NCBI GenBank assembly: GCA_023247275.1
Contig: JAHFGT010000001.1
Location: forward strand, 70,265-117,063
Direction: 5' to 3'
DNA from: Candidatus Omnitrophota bacterium
Lineage (GTDB): Bacteria > Omnitrophota > Gorgyraeia > Aquiviventales > Aquiviventaceae
DNA length: 46,799 nucleotides
Shown here: in pieces, positions 23,074-31,788 of the stretch
Position numbering within the stretch: the first letter of the stretch is position 1
Layout of the letters: each line of letters opens with the position of its first letter
Position numbers and translations under genes: made by a program
The notes under the pieces: model-generated
Told to the model about the DNA's origin: nothing
Seen by the model: the letters and a program-made list of their open reading frames with translations, nothing else
Databases searched by the model: none

Positions 23074-24459
23074 TCACAACCATCCCTGTGCTTCCTTCAA
23101 TTGCAAGGCTGCCACTGGCAGCCGCCGTAGGGGATGGGAGCAGGCGGGGGATTGCATCACCGCCAAGCGACGCTCCGCACGCCGAGGCCTGACCTCGGAT
23201 GGAATCGGTCCAGGCTGCTGAGGCTGAGCCAGGAGATTCTGGTACAGTTCGAGAAATCGCTTCGCCTGAAGCTCGAGGGTATACTCGCACTCCACCACCT
23301 TGCGGCAGGTCCCCTGCATCTGCCGCAATCGCTGGGGATCCTCGAGCAAGACCTGGATCCCATGGGCCAGATCGGCTGCATCGCCCGGCACGGCCAGGTA
23401 GCCAGTATCCATATGGCGTACCGCATCTGGCACGCCGCCAACATTGAACGAGACGACCGGCGTGCCACACGCCATGCTTTCAATGACCCCATTCGGCAGA
23501 TTATCGGCCAACGTCGGCAACACGAACAGATCGGCTGCCGAGTAGATCACCGCCAACAGTTCATCACTACGGGTGTGCGAGACGCGCCGAGTTTCAAACA
23601 CCTCCGGCGCCTGCCAGTCACTGGCTTCTTCCCCAACCAGCAGCAACACGACGTTTGCGCGACCGTGAGTCGTCAGACGAGCCAGGGCCTCGCGCAGGAG
23701 CGTTCCGCCCTTTCGTCGATCCGCCAGCGACTTCGCGCTGAAGAGGATCACTTGACGCTCCGGATCAATGCCAAGAACTTCTCGTGCCGCCGGTCGCGAG
23801 ATCGGACGGAAGACCGTCGTATCCAAGCCATTCGGGATCACGTGGATCGGATAGTGTTGGAGCAATGGGCTGGCCGACGCCACGCTGGCCAGCCAGCGAG
23901 ACGGCGACACGATCGTCAGCCGGGAACGGGCATAGACCCACCGTTTGGTCCGCCAGAGTAGCGCAGTCGTATCCCACGGCAGCGACGGATAATCAGAGAG
24001 AATCGGGCACGCCCCGCAGCCGGTTTTCCACCGCTCACACGCAAATGAATATGCGCAATGCCCGGTCAACGGCCACATGTCTGAGAGCCTCCAGACCACC
24101 GGGCGAAACCGACTGAGCCACGGCAACGCGGTCGGGCTAAAGAATCCCCCATGCAGATTGTACAGTTGCACCACATCCGCCTGTCGAAACCACGGATGCA
24201 GCGGCAGGGCCATGGACGATGGATAGAAGAGGGACTGCAGGCCGAGTCGATCCACGGTTCTGCCGATCGCTCGGTTGAGCAGCCAGCCGCGGCCGTCGAT
24301 GAGTCGGACCTGAGGATCTTTCGTCACTTTCCATCCCACCAACATACGGGAGCGCACGCCAAGCCGCTTGAGGCCAACATGGACCCGGTTGGCCGATCGG
24401 CCAGACCCGCCGAAGTTGTCCGAGGCACTGAGATGCAGAACGCTCAGATTCGGTTTCAT
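23074..24459 (-). CDS. GT4 family glycosyltransferase (WcaC-like)
   Basis: A 461-residue GT-B enzyme. The N-terminus VLHLSASDNFGGSGRSANR and the motif DMWPLTGHCAYSF with CERWKTGCGACP match the WcaC-like group of exopolysaccharide glycosyltransferases. The C-terminal half has HVIPNGLDTTVF, LFSAKSLADRRKG, LVGEE, LADNLPNGVIESMACG and PVVSFNVGGVPD, the donor-binding region. It acts in the cytoplasm on a lipid-linked acceptor. The cysteines of the CxxG/CxxCP cluster are conserved in relatives but of unclear role. The last 40 residues are Pro/Arg-rich. Start 24459 lies 13 nt after the dioxygenase stop. Confidence 0.9.
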   Translation of the reverse strand: MKPNLSVLHLSASDNFGGSGRSANRVHVGLKRLGVRSRMLVGWKVTKDPQVRLIDGRGWLLNRAIGRTVDRLGLQSLFYPSSMALPLHPWFRQADVVQLYNLHGGFFSPTALPWLSRFRPVVWRLSDMWPLTGHCAYSFACERWKTGCGACPILSDYPSLPWDTTALLWRTKRWVYARSRLTIVSPSRWLASVASASPLLQHYPIHVIPNGLDTTVFRPISRPAAREVLGIDPERQVILFSAKSLADRRKGGTLLREALARLTTHGRANVVLLLVGEEASDWQAPEVFETRRVSHTRSDELLAVIYSAADLFVLPTLADNLPNGVIESMACGTPVVSFNVGGVPDAVRHMDTGYLAVPGDAADLAHGIQVLLEDPQRLRQMQGTCRKVVECEYTLELQAKRFLELYQNLLAQPQQPGPIPSEVRPRRAERRLAVMQSPACSHPLRRLPVAALQLKEAQGWL

Positions 24460-24472
24460 CCGTCCCTATGGT

Positions 24473-25402
24473 TTACGATTCGAACCTGCCGTACGGCCGC
24501 AGCGCGTCGCGTTGCGCGCCGGTCCAGGGGTGAGTTGGCGTCCCGACCAACTCGAACATCCGCGGATACCGGCATGTACCGGAGGTATAGTGCATGATCA
24601 TCATGAGCCGATCCTTGCGGATCGGTTTCTGGCCCTTGTGAAATCCGCAGGTATCACAGACCACCACCGTCCCGGCCAGACCGGTGCAGATCGTCCAGGC
24701 CGATGGCGGCAAGACCCTGGCCATCTGCTCATCCGTCGTTCTGCGAAGTGTCGGATCTCGCTCCGGCGCGAGATCCCGACGACGTCCTAGCGGATGGGTC
24801 TGGGACGCAAAACAAAACGGCCCGGCCGCCAGATCCACATCGTTGAACAGGACGAAGACCTTCACGTTCATCACATCATCCCCATCCCGATGCCACAGCT
24901 GCGTCTCCTTCGCCGGGGTGCTAGTCGGACGATCCCACCACACGTTCACTTCTCGCAAACAGGCCCGCATGCGCAAGTAGCGGTTGGCCAGTTGCAGGAG
25001 ATTAGGGTCTAACGCAAGTTGCAGAAATGGGCTCTCGGCTGAGAGCTGTCGAGGCAGCAGTTGGGCTTTATACTCCTTGCCTTCATACGCCGATCCATCA
25101 CCCAGCTCTCCGCGTTCCAGCGCGGCACGGGCCTGGTCCCACAACTGGCGCGCGAGGATCGTGGCGTCTGCGAAGACCGACTGACTCTTCAGGCTGAAGA
25201 CTGCGGACAACGGTCGAGTGATAATCCCTTCCCGGCGCAGTTCATCAAGCATAGGCTGAAGTCCCCGATCGCGACGATCACCGAACTGATGCCGCAGGAC
25301 GCGATCGAAATTCTTCGACCGCCAGCGCACCACTCGCAACCGCTTGGCAACACCAACCTTCACCCCGTGCCATCCGCCAACCTGCACCATTGAGTTCGCC
25401 AT
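24473..25402 (-). CDS. Phytanoyl-CoA dioxygenase (PhyH)-like Fe(II)/2OG oxygenase
   Basis: A 309-residue protein. LWHRDGDD gives the metal pair His171 and Asp173. GFHKGQKP supplies the distal His255, and Arg263 is placed to hold 2-oxoglutarate. This is the facial triad of the PhyH family, which hydroxylates or otherwise oxidises small molecules. In a glycan locus it may hydroxylate a sugar, an acyl chain or a lipid. The frame is open 34 codons further upstream inside the asnB end; I chose the ATG at 25402, 26 nt after that stop. AAGGAG lies about 16 nt upstream, longer than usual, so the ATG at residue 5 (MVQVGG) is a second candidate. Confidence 0.8.
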   Translation of the reverse strand: MANSMVQVGGWHGVKVGVAKRLRVVRWRSKNFDRVLRHQFGDRRDRGLQPMLDELRREGIITRPLSAVFSLKSQSVFADATILARQLWDQARAALERGELGDGSAYEGKEYKAQLLPRQLSAESPFLQLALDPNLLQLANRYLRMRACLREVNVWWDRPTSTPAKETQLWHRDGDDVMNVKVFVLFNDVDLAAGPFCFASQTHPLGRRRDLAPERDPTLRRTTDEQMARVLPPSAWTICTGLAGTVVVCDTCGFHKGQKPIRKDRLMMIMHYTSGTCRYPRMFELVGTPTHPWTGAQRDALRPYGRFES

Positions 25403-25428
25403 GTTGTGACCGCCTGCTCCTTGCGACG

Positions 25429-27417
25429 CTAATTCGCGCTCACCTGACGCCAGGAAAATGCCGGCACGCTGGACGCCTGCTCTTCGATAAACACCAGATG
25501 CCATAATTGGAACATCAAAACAGCCCAGACGCGCCAGGTATGATCGGCGCGCCCTTCCAAGTGCGGCTCAACGTACTGACGATAGAACGACGGACGGAAC
25601 ACCCCCTGCGCCTGCAGCCGATCCGGATGACATAACCGCTCAACCAGCGGGCGCAAGGGTTGACGTAGCCACCGCTGGATCGGCAACACAAACCCGCGCT
25701 TCTTCGCGCCCAACACCGAGGGGGGCACCAGATCCCCGATCGCTCGTTTGAAGAGGCGTTTGACATCGTCCCGCTGGGTGCGCATAGAGGATGGGATGCG
25801 GAAGACCAGCTCGACGAGCTCGCGATCCAGATACGGCACGCGGGCTTCTAGCGAATGCGCCATCGAAAACCGGTCGGTCATCAACAAGAACTCTTCGGCG
25901 AGCTGCGTCTTAAAATCGAGATAGGCGATCCCGTCGCGGACATCTCGCGTCCTGGCCTGGTCGTACCACCGCTGCAGCGCGGCCCACGTCTCGCAACGAC
26001 TATCGACGTTGGACTGGAACACCTGGTCACGCTTAACCACATCGGCAAAATATGCTCGGATATCAAAATAGTAGCGTCGCAGCGGCTGTCGGCACACCAT
26101 CGGAAACTCGGCCAACAGTTGTTTGCGGGAGCTGCCCACCCACCGGTCTGGCAGCGCACCGGCCAATCGGGCGACCGGCTTCCAGAACTGCCGCACGGAC
26201 GAGCCATCCGGTGCGCTCATGGTAGGCTGAAGCGCTCGAGCAATTCGCGCCCCGAGGTTGGTTTCAAGCGTCTGGAATTTTCCATAGTTGCCGAACAGCT
26301 CATCACCGCCGGTGCCGGTCAGCCCCACTTTGACGTCTTGGCTCATGTGCTGGAACACGTACCACGATGGCAGCCCCCCACCATACGGCTCATCAAGATG
26401 CCAGACCATCTGCACCAGATCGCGGAGCAGGTCTTCCGGCTCCACGATCAGCTCATGGTGATCGGTGCCCCACCGCTGGGCCACCTGTCGCGCCAACGGC
26501 AGCTCATTCCAGGGCTGCGCTTCCTCACCCGCAAATCCCAACGAATAGGTCCGAATATTGGCATGCCCGCTCTCGTGGAGCAGCCCGACAAGCGCGGCCG
26601 AGTCGATTCCGCCGGATAGCGAGCACGCGATTGGGACATCGCTCATCGTCCATCGGCGCACCGCATCGCGCAACGCCTCGCGCAACCGCTCACGCCACAC
26701 CGCCTCGCGCTGCGGCTCTGGGTGCTGCACATCCAATTCCCAGTACGGCCGGACGGTCAGTTGCCGCGATCGCAGGTCATACGTCAACGCATGCGCCGGC
26801 GGCAGCCGTTTGACGCCAGCTAAGATCGACCCCTCGCCAGGAATATACAGCAGGCTCATATAGTGGAACAGGCTTGCCTGATCGATCTGCCGGCTGACGC
26901 ATGGCAGCAAACCTTTGAGCTCAGAGGCAAACGCGACGTAGGCGGGCTGTTGTGTATAGTACAGCGGCTTGATTCCGGCATGATCCCGCGCGGCGAACAG
27001 CCGCTGTCGCGCCTGATCATAGATGATGAAAGCGAACATGCCGTTGAGCTCTTGCACCATCCGCGGGCCGTGCTGCTCGTACAAGTGGAGCAACACCTCG
27101 GTATCAGCGTGCGAGGTGGTAAAGGTATGCCCTTGCGATTCTAAGATCCGGCGCAGCACCGGGGCATTAAACAGCTCCCCGTTGTACACGATCCACAACG
27201 GCTGTTGCTTCGCCTGCCCAAGGCAGCCTGCGTTACTCATCGGTTGATGCCCGCCGACCACGTCAATGATACTCAGCCGCCGCATGGCCAGCGCCACCCC
27301 GGCTGGCCGGTCTTCAAACACCCCGGCATCATCCGGGCCGCGATGCCCGAGCGCCTGACTCATCCGGGCCGGCCAGGAAAGATCGTACTGCCCGGCTAGA
27401 CCGACGATACCGCACAT
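25429..27417 (-). CDS. asnB: Asparagine synthase (glutamine-hydrolysing) family amidotransferase
   Basis: A 662-residue homologue of the gene at 14524-16488 but clearly divergent. MCGIVGLAG gives Cys2. HRGPDDAG, NGELFN and the PP-loop SGGIDSA (268-274) follow, with GTGGDELFGNYG in the synthetase half. The presence of two such enzymes suggests two different carboxylates or positions are amidated, for instance a uronic acid and a nonulosonic acid. The gene overlaps the upstream GT-B-like gene by 22 nt. The family assignment is secure; the acceptor is not. Confidence 0.9.
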   Translation of the reverse strand: MCGIVGLAGQYDLSWPARMSQALGHRGPDDAGVFEDRPAGVALAMRRLSIIDVVGGHQPMSNAGCLGQAKQQPLWIVYNGELFNAPVLRRILESQGHTFTTSHADTEVLLHLYEQHGPRMVQELNGMFAFIIYDQARQRLFAARDHAGIKPLYYTQQPAYVAFASELKGLLPCVSRQIDQASLFHYMSLLYIPGEGSILAGVKRLPPAHALTYDLRSRQLTVRPYWELDVQHPEPQREAVWRERLREALRDAVRRWTMSDVPIACSLSGGIDSAALVGLLHESGHANIRTYSLGFAGEEAQPWNELPLARQVAQRWGTDHHELIVEPEDLLRDLVQMVWHLDEPYGGGLPSWYVFQHMSQDVKVGLTGTGGDELFGNYGKFQTLETNLGARIARALQPTMSAPDGSSVRQFWKPVARLAGALPDRWVGSSRKQLLAEFPMVCRQPLRRYYFDIRAYFADVVKRDQVFQSNVDSRCETWAALQRWYDQARTRDVRDGIAYLDFKTQLAEEFLLMTDRFSMAHSLEARVPYLDRELVELVFRIPSSMRTQRDDVKRLFKRAIGDLVPPSVLGAKKRGFVLPIQRWLRQPLRPLVERLCHPDRLQAQGVFRPSFYRQYVEPHLEGRADHTWRVWAVLMFQLWHLVFIEEQASSVPAFSWRQVSAN

Positions 27418-29156
27418 GGTGCTGTCACCTTGACGTCTGTGTCAGTGAGAAAATCTCGGTCACGAGAGTCGATGGCCCATTCGGCAAACGCCCGTAGGTC
27501 CGACGCTGCCGCGAGCTCGTCGAAGGACGACACATGGATCGCCACATTGTGGTCCAACGGGTGCCCGACTTCATTGAGCGATTTATACGTCGGTTCAAAG
27601 GTGCGAAACCTGGCCGGCCGCCGGATGAACAAAGCGTGCGCATATTTCTTGGCTAACTCCCTCTGCGCTGTCGTGAGTCGGGGCAGCTCATGGAGTCTGG
27701 CCAACCGCGTGAGATACTCCTCCTGGCTGGTGCAGTCGATCGTAAATCCCCGTCCGGAATATCGGCCGGTCCCAGCCGTCACCACCGGGACCCCGAACGC
27801 GGCCATCTCAATGCCGATCGTCCCCCGCACCGTCAGACAATAGTCCGCCGCCTCAAACAGCGAAAAGGTGCTCAGGTCCGCATCCGCCTCCAGAAATGTG
27901 AGGTGTGCCGGCAGTTGGCCTAGACGCTCTCGAAGCACCTTGCGCTCAATGGGTTCACCTCCCAGCCGATCGCGCTTCAGTTTCCAGATATTGGCCGGAT
28001 GGAACTTCACCACCCAATTGAGATTCGAGTTGGCGCAGGCTGCCTGCACGGTGGCCACCAGCCATTCCTCGTAGTCAGCAAACACGTCCTGGCCCCAAAA
28101 CAGCGTGGAGTCCCAGAGCATGTGCGCGAAGATCACCGCGGTCTTCTTGCGTGGATCCAGACCCAGGATCTGCTGAACCTGCTCTCGGGTCTTGACCGAT
28201 CCGTAGGCCTGGTTGTAGTAGCTGGTCCACCGTTTGGCGACATACCGTTCGTCAAAGTCGCGCCGCAGTTCTTCCTCGGATTCCGAGGTCCAGGCTGAGC
28301 GCTGCACCATCTCCCACGTCTCTTCAGACAGCGAGCACGGATGAATGCGCTTTGTCTCACGATCGAACCGCTTGAGGATCATCGCATCATCACGTTGCGA
28401 GCCAACCCACTGAATCACCGGGATCTGGCGATTGAGCGCCTCTTCAAAGATGGCGCCCACATGGACGTACATGGCATCATTGACCAACGCCAAGGCCGGT
28501 GCGACCTGATCGTAAATCGTCTGGGCAGCCTCGGCCATGCGAACACCTTGATACAACAGCTCGCGCACCATGGCCCGCACGGATGGATCGGTCAGCGACA
28601 CGTTGCCTTGATGCAACCGGTGCACGGCCGTTGCCAGCGCTTGACGGCCAATTTCAATCCGTCGGTAGCAAAAGGCCTTGACCGATTCAAAGGTCGGGGC
28701 GGTCAGCAGCGAGTCGATCTGGCGCACCGCCTCAGGTGGGATCTGCTTTTGAAAATACTTCTCCAGGACAATGAACTGGCTGTACCCAAACACCCGATAG
28801 TAGCGTAAGGCGCTGCGGCATCCTTTTCGCGTGAGAATGACCGGGGTGTAGCCACGTAGCTGCAACGCCTTTGCCAGCAACGACTCGATTTTCACCTGCG
28901 CGACGAAATCGGTCAGACTAATCACCAGGACGCGCGGCGATGACGAAGTACGCCCCGCAGACTCGGACAGAAACCGGTAGTGTCGGCTGAACGTTTTGTA
29001 GTCATCGTTCACCGGTTGCTGACGAGGGTCTCCGCTGAACGTACGCCAGGCTGTTGCGGCTGGCGTCCACAACCCCACCCTCGTCAAGAGGGGCTTGATG
29101 CCGGTCTGTGTCAGCACGGCTTTCAGCGATTCTGTGGAGATCGGCGTGGTCTTCAT
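27396..29156 (-). CDS. GT-B-like surface carbohydrate protein (KpsS/capsule type)
   Basis: A 586-residue soluble protein with no signal peptide. RVLVISLTDFVAQVKIESLLAKAL begins an N-terminal Rossmann-like half. In the C-terminal half, VVKFHPANIWK and VRGTIGIEMAAFGVPVV resemble the HP and TxxxE segments of KpsS/CDP-glycerol-transferase-like GT-B proteins. A glycosyl- or glycerophospho-transferase is plausible, but I cannot name the reaction. It sits between asnB and the CBS/NeuC/NeuB group and is coupled by ATGA to the CBS gene, so it may use the nonulosonic acid. Confidence is high for a real gene, moderate for the fold. Confidence 0.6.
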   Translation of the reverse strand: MKTTPISTESLKAVLTQTGIKPLLTRVGLWTPAATAWRTFSGDPRQQPVNDDYKTFSRHYRFLSESAGRTSSSPRVLVISLTDFVAQVKIESLLAKALQLRGYTPVILTRKGCRSALRYYRVFGYSQFIVLEKYFQKQIPPEAVRQIDSLLTAPTFESVKAFCYRRIEIGRQALATAVHRLHQGNVSLTDPSVRAMVRELLYQGVRMAEAAQTIYDQVAPALALVNDAMYVHVGAIFEEALNRQIPVIQWVGSQRDDAMILKRFDRETKRIHPCSLSEETWEMVQRSAWTSESEEELRRDFDERYVAKRWTSYYNQAYGSVKTREQVQQILGLDPRKKTAVIFAHMLWDSTLFWGQDVFADYEEWLVATVQAACANSNLNWVVKFHPANIWKLKRDRLGGEPIERKVLRERLGQLPAHLTFLEADADLSTFSLFEAADYCLTVRGTIGIEMAAFGVPVVTAGTGRYSGRGFTIDCTSQEEYLTRLARLHELPRLTTAQRELAKKYAHALFIRRPARFRTFEPTYKSLNEVGHPLDHNVAIHVSSFDELAAASDLRAFAEWAIDSRDRDFLTDTDVKVTAPCAVSSV

Positions 29157-29518
29157 CCCTGGATTGGCGCGCGGCCCTCATCATCAAACGGCTCATACGC
29201 GAGCACCACATCGATCAGTTCGTTCTGCCGATCGACCACTGGCAGGACGGTGACCTTTTCGCGCTGGATCAGCTCGCGTTGCTTGTGCGGGTCTTGTTCA
29301 GTCGTGGTTCGGCAATTCAGATTCATGACTTTCTCCACCGGGGCAATTGGGAGGATCTCTTGCAAGAACGCCCGGCGCAAATCCCCATCGCTGACCGTCC
29401 CGACCACCTTACCCTGGTCCAGCACGATCACCGCCCGATGCTTGTTCTCGGTGATCTTCTCCATCGCCGTGTGGATCGTGTCGGTCACGGATACGACAAA
29501 CTTCTGGACGTCTCTCAC
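29153..29518 (-). CDS. Stand-alone CBS domain pair protein
   Basis: A 121-residue protein made of two CBS motifs and nothing else: SVTDTIHTAMEKITENKHRA with VVGTVSDGDLRRAFL, then VEKVMNLNCRTTT with VTVLPVVDRQNELIDVV. CBS pairs bind adenosine nucleotides and regulate attached or partner enzymes. In legionaminic acid loci a CBS pair is fused to a sugar-1-phosphate guanylyltransferase (PtmE type). Here the nucleotidyltransferase half is absent. It lies 9 nt downstream of NeuC and is coupled to the GT-B-like gene. It could act in trans on NeuC, NeuB or a partner elsewhere. Confidence 0.85.
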   Translation of the reverse strand: MRDVQKFVVSVTDTIHTAMEKITENKHRAVIVLDQGKVVGTVSDGDLRRAFLQEILPIAPVEKVMNLNCRTTTEQDPHKQRELIQREKVTVLPVVDRQNELIDVVLAYEPFDDEGRAPIQG

Positions 29519-29527
29519 CAGTCGCTC

Positions 29528-30688
29528 CTAATACGTGAGCTGCTTTTTCAGCAATCGTTCATTGATCTCGACCCGGCGCAGGATCTCCACGATCCGTTTG
29601 GACACCTGCCCGTCGCCCAGGTACGGATTGCCTGCGCGATCGCTCAAGCGCTGACGAAACTCCGTTGACAGCGCTTGTTGGATAGCTGTTTTGATCGCCG
29701 TCCGCTCAGCCGGCACATCAATCACGTTGGCCCCACGCGCTCGGCCGCGTTGCCGGCTGCCGATATTGACCACTGGTAACCCAAAGACAGGCGCTTCAAT
29801 CAATCCACTGCTGGAGTTCCCCACCATCACATCCGCCGCCTTCATCAGCCCGAGGTAGGTGCGCCGAGCCAGCGTGCGCTCGACCCGCACAAACGGCTGC
29901 CGGTAGCGCTCAATCGTCCGCCGGAGGTCCTCATTCCCAGCATCGTTGTTTGGGAAGACCATGATCGTCTGGTGCTTGAGCTCGCACAGCGCTTCGAGCG
30001 CTTCTTCGATGTGCGTCACCGTCTGCTCGTACTCCTCGGTCACCGGATGCTGGATAAAGAGAATGAGCGGTTCTTCCGGGCGGACGCCATACGTCTTGAC
30101 CAGTTCGTCCAGCGGCGCAAACTCACCATTGACCAGTTCATCCAGTTGCGGCGCTCCGGTCAAATGGATCCGAAATGGTTCTTCCCCGGATTTCCGCAAT
30201 CGCTCGGCGGCATCCTCATTCGAGGCGAAATGCAGATGCGTAAAGCGCGCGATCGCGTGCCGGCTGATTCCATCGATGTTGCCGGACAATTCCCCGGCTT
30301 GAATATGGGCGACCGGAATGTTCATATGCGCCGCCGCGACCGCCGCCATGAGCTGTTCCCCTCGGTCGCCGGCCAACAGCACCAGGTCTGGCTTAAGCCG
30401 CACCAACGAGTCGCTGACGCTCATCAGAAAGATCCCCAACGATTTGGCCATCGACCCTGGCGTATACGCATCCAGCGCCATGTAGATCTTGTCGCTGATG
30501 GTGAACCCGTCGTGTTCGATCTCCTTGATGCTAGACCCAAAATCGGACAACAGATGCAGGTTGGTCACGATCAGCGAATAGGTGACATCGTGACTCGCCT
30601 CGATCTCGCGCAAGATCGGACGGATATAACCGTATTCGCCCCTGGACCCTGTGATAATGGCAATGTGCCGCATCACCAATTCGTGCAT
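29528..30688 (-). CDS. neuC: UDP-N-acetylglucosamine 2-epimerase, hydrolysing (NeuC-like)
   Basis: A 386-residue GT-B-fold epimerase. IITGSRGEYGYIRPIL, AGDRGEQLMAA, HIQAGELSGNIDGISRHAIARF, LTGAPQLDEL and MVGNSSSGLIEAPVFGLPVVNIGSRQRGR are the family blocks, including the glycine and arginine contacts to UDP. It converts a UDP-HexNAc into free ManNAc-type sugar for NeuB. It could equally be the legionaminic-type (LegG) enzyme acting on a diacetamido sugar. The long upstream frame overlaps NeuB and is not coding. I chose the ATG at 30688, with GAGGG just upstream; ATG 30673 is an alternative. It follows NeuB by 20 nt. Confidence 0.92.
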   Translation of the reverse strand: MHELVMRHIAIITGSRGEYGYIRPILREIEASHDVTYSLIVTNLHLLSDFGSSIKEIEHDGFTISDKIYMALDAYTPGSMAKSLGIFLMSVSDSLVRLKPDLVLLAGDRGEQLMAAVAAAHMNIPVAHIQAGELSGNIDGISRHAIARFTHLHFASNEDAAERLRKSGEEPFRIHLTGAPQLDELVNGEFAPLDELVKTYGVRPEEPLILFIQHPVTEEYEQTVTHIEEALEALCELKHQTIMVFPNNDAGNEDLRRTIERYRQPFVRVERTLARRTYLGLMKAADVMVGNSSSGLIEAPVFGLPVVNIGSRQRGRARGANVIDVPAERTAIKTAIQQALSTEFRQRLSDRAGNPYLGDGQVSKRIVEILRRVEINERLLKKQLTY

Positions 30689-30708
30689 CGTGCCCTCATG
30701 AGATCCCG

Positions 30709-31788
30709 TTACCCTTTGGGTCGACCACTCAGCGACGCCCAGTCCAGGACCGCATTCGCCGGGATATCCATCTTTGCGGTCCGTCCATACACCAGCGTCA
30801 GATGTTTGGCTGGAATCCCCCACCCAGGGCGCTTGACCCCGACCATGTCCGGCTGGATCCGCCGGCCAGCCGGGATCGCTTGCAAACTGACCACTGAATG
30901 GTGCGCCCATCGACGCACCGGCTCTTCTTCAGGGTACAACCGTTTCTCTGATCCGAGCGCGGCCTCGATTTTCCTGATCCCGCCGACTAACCTTGTGAGC
31001 TGGTCTGGCTCAACCGACACATGCCAATCCGGGCCTCGCTTTGCGTGCGACAGGGTGAAATGTTTTTCAATCGCCCGAGCGCCGAGCGCCACTGCAGCCA
31101 GGGCGGTATACGAATCCGGCGTGTGATCTGAATGACCCACCTGCACACCGAACCGTTCGCCCAGCACTCGGATCAACCCCAAATTGATGTGCGCGTACTT
31201 CGGCGGATACTCTGAGGTGCAGTTCATCAGCATGAATGGCGCGTCCGCCTCCTGTAAGACCTGAACGGTCTCGGCGATTTCTTCCATCGTGCTCATGCCG
31301 GTGGACACGATAACCGGCTTACGCGTCCGAGCCGACAGCGCCCCGGCCCGCCGGATCATGGGTAAATTGCTCATCTCTCCAGAACCGATCTTGAATGCGG
31401 CAATGCCCAACTCATGGAGCACGTCGAGGCCTGCCGCACAATACGCGGTGCACAAGTATTGGATTCCAATCTGCTCGCAATACCGCATCAACGTTCGATG
31501 CGCGTCGACCGACAAGTTGACCTGCTCGAGCACCTCGTCCATCGAGCCGGCCCAAAAATGGATCGAGTCTGGCACCATCTCGATCTCTGGCAAATGGAGT
31601 TGAAACTTGACGATCTCCGCGCCAGCCTCTTTGGCGGCTCGTGCGAGCCGCTTCGCCTCTGCCACACGGCCTTTGTGTTCGCAGGCCGCCTCTGCGATCA
31701 TCACACAGGGCGCCCCAGGCGCGATCGTGATGGAGCCAACCTTGAGTGGCGCAGGGGTCCTGCGCCGCGCTGATCCATTTGTCGTCAT
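30709..31788 (-). CDS. neuB: N-acetylneuraminate synthase family protein (NeuB-like)
   Basis: A 359-residue enzyme condensing PEP with a ManNAc-like sugar. AEAACEHKG (32-40) is the first active-site loop, KFQ (61-63) follows, KIGSGEMSNLP (133-143) is the barrel core, VSTGMSTMEE (161-170), GHSDHT (218-223) and EKHFTL (241-246, His243) are all present, and residues 298-352 form the SAF domain. It differs from typical NeuB at HAKRGPDWHVSV (248-259), where most have DRxxPGPDHxASL. The product may therefore be a nonulosonic acid other than Neu5Ac. It is coupled by ATGA to the radical SAM gene. Confidence 0.92.
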   Translation of the reverse strand: MTTNGSARRRTPAPLKVGSITIAPGAPCVMIAEAACEHKGRVAEAKRLARAAKEAGAEIVKFQLHLPEIEMVPDSIHFWAGSMDEVLEQVNLSVDAHRTLMRYCEQIGIQYLCTAYCAAGLDVLHELGIAAFKIGSGEMSNLPMIRRAGALSARTRKPVIVSTGMSTMEEIAETVQVLQEADAPFMLMNCTSEYPPKYAHINLGLIRVLGERFGVQVGHSDHTPDSYTALAAVALGARAIEKHFTLSHAKRGPDWHVSVEPDQLTRLVGGIRKIEAALGSEKRLYPEEEPVRRWAHHSVVSLQAIPAGRRIQPDMVGVKRPGWGIPAKHLTLVYGRTAKMDIPANAVLDWASLSGRPKG

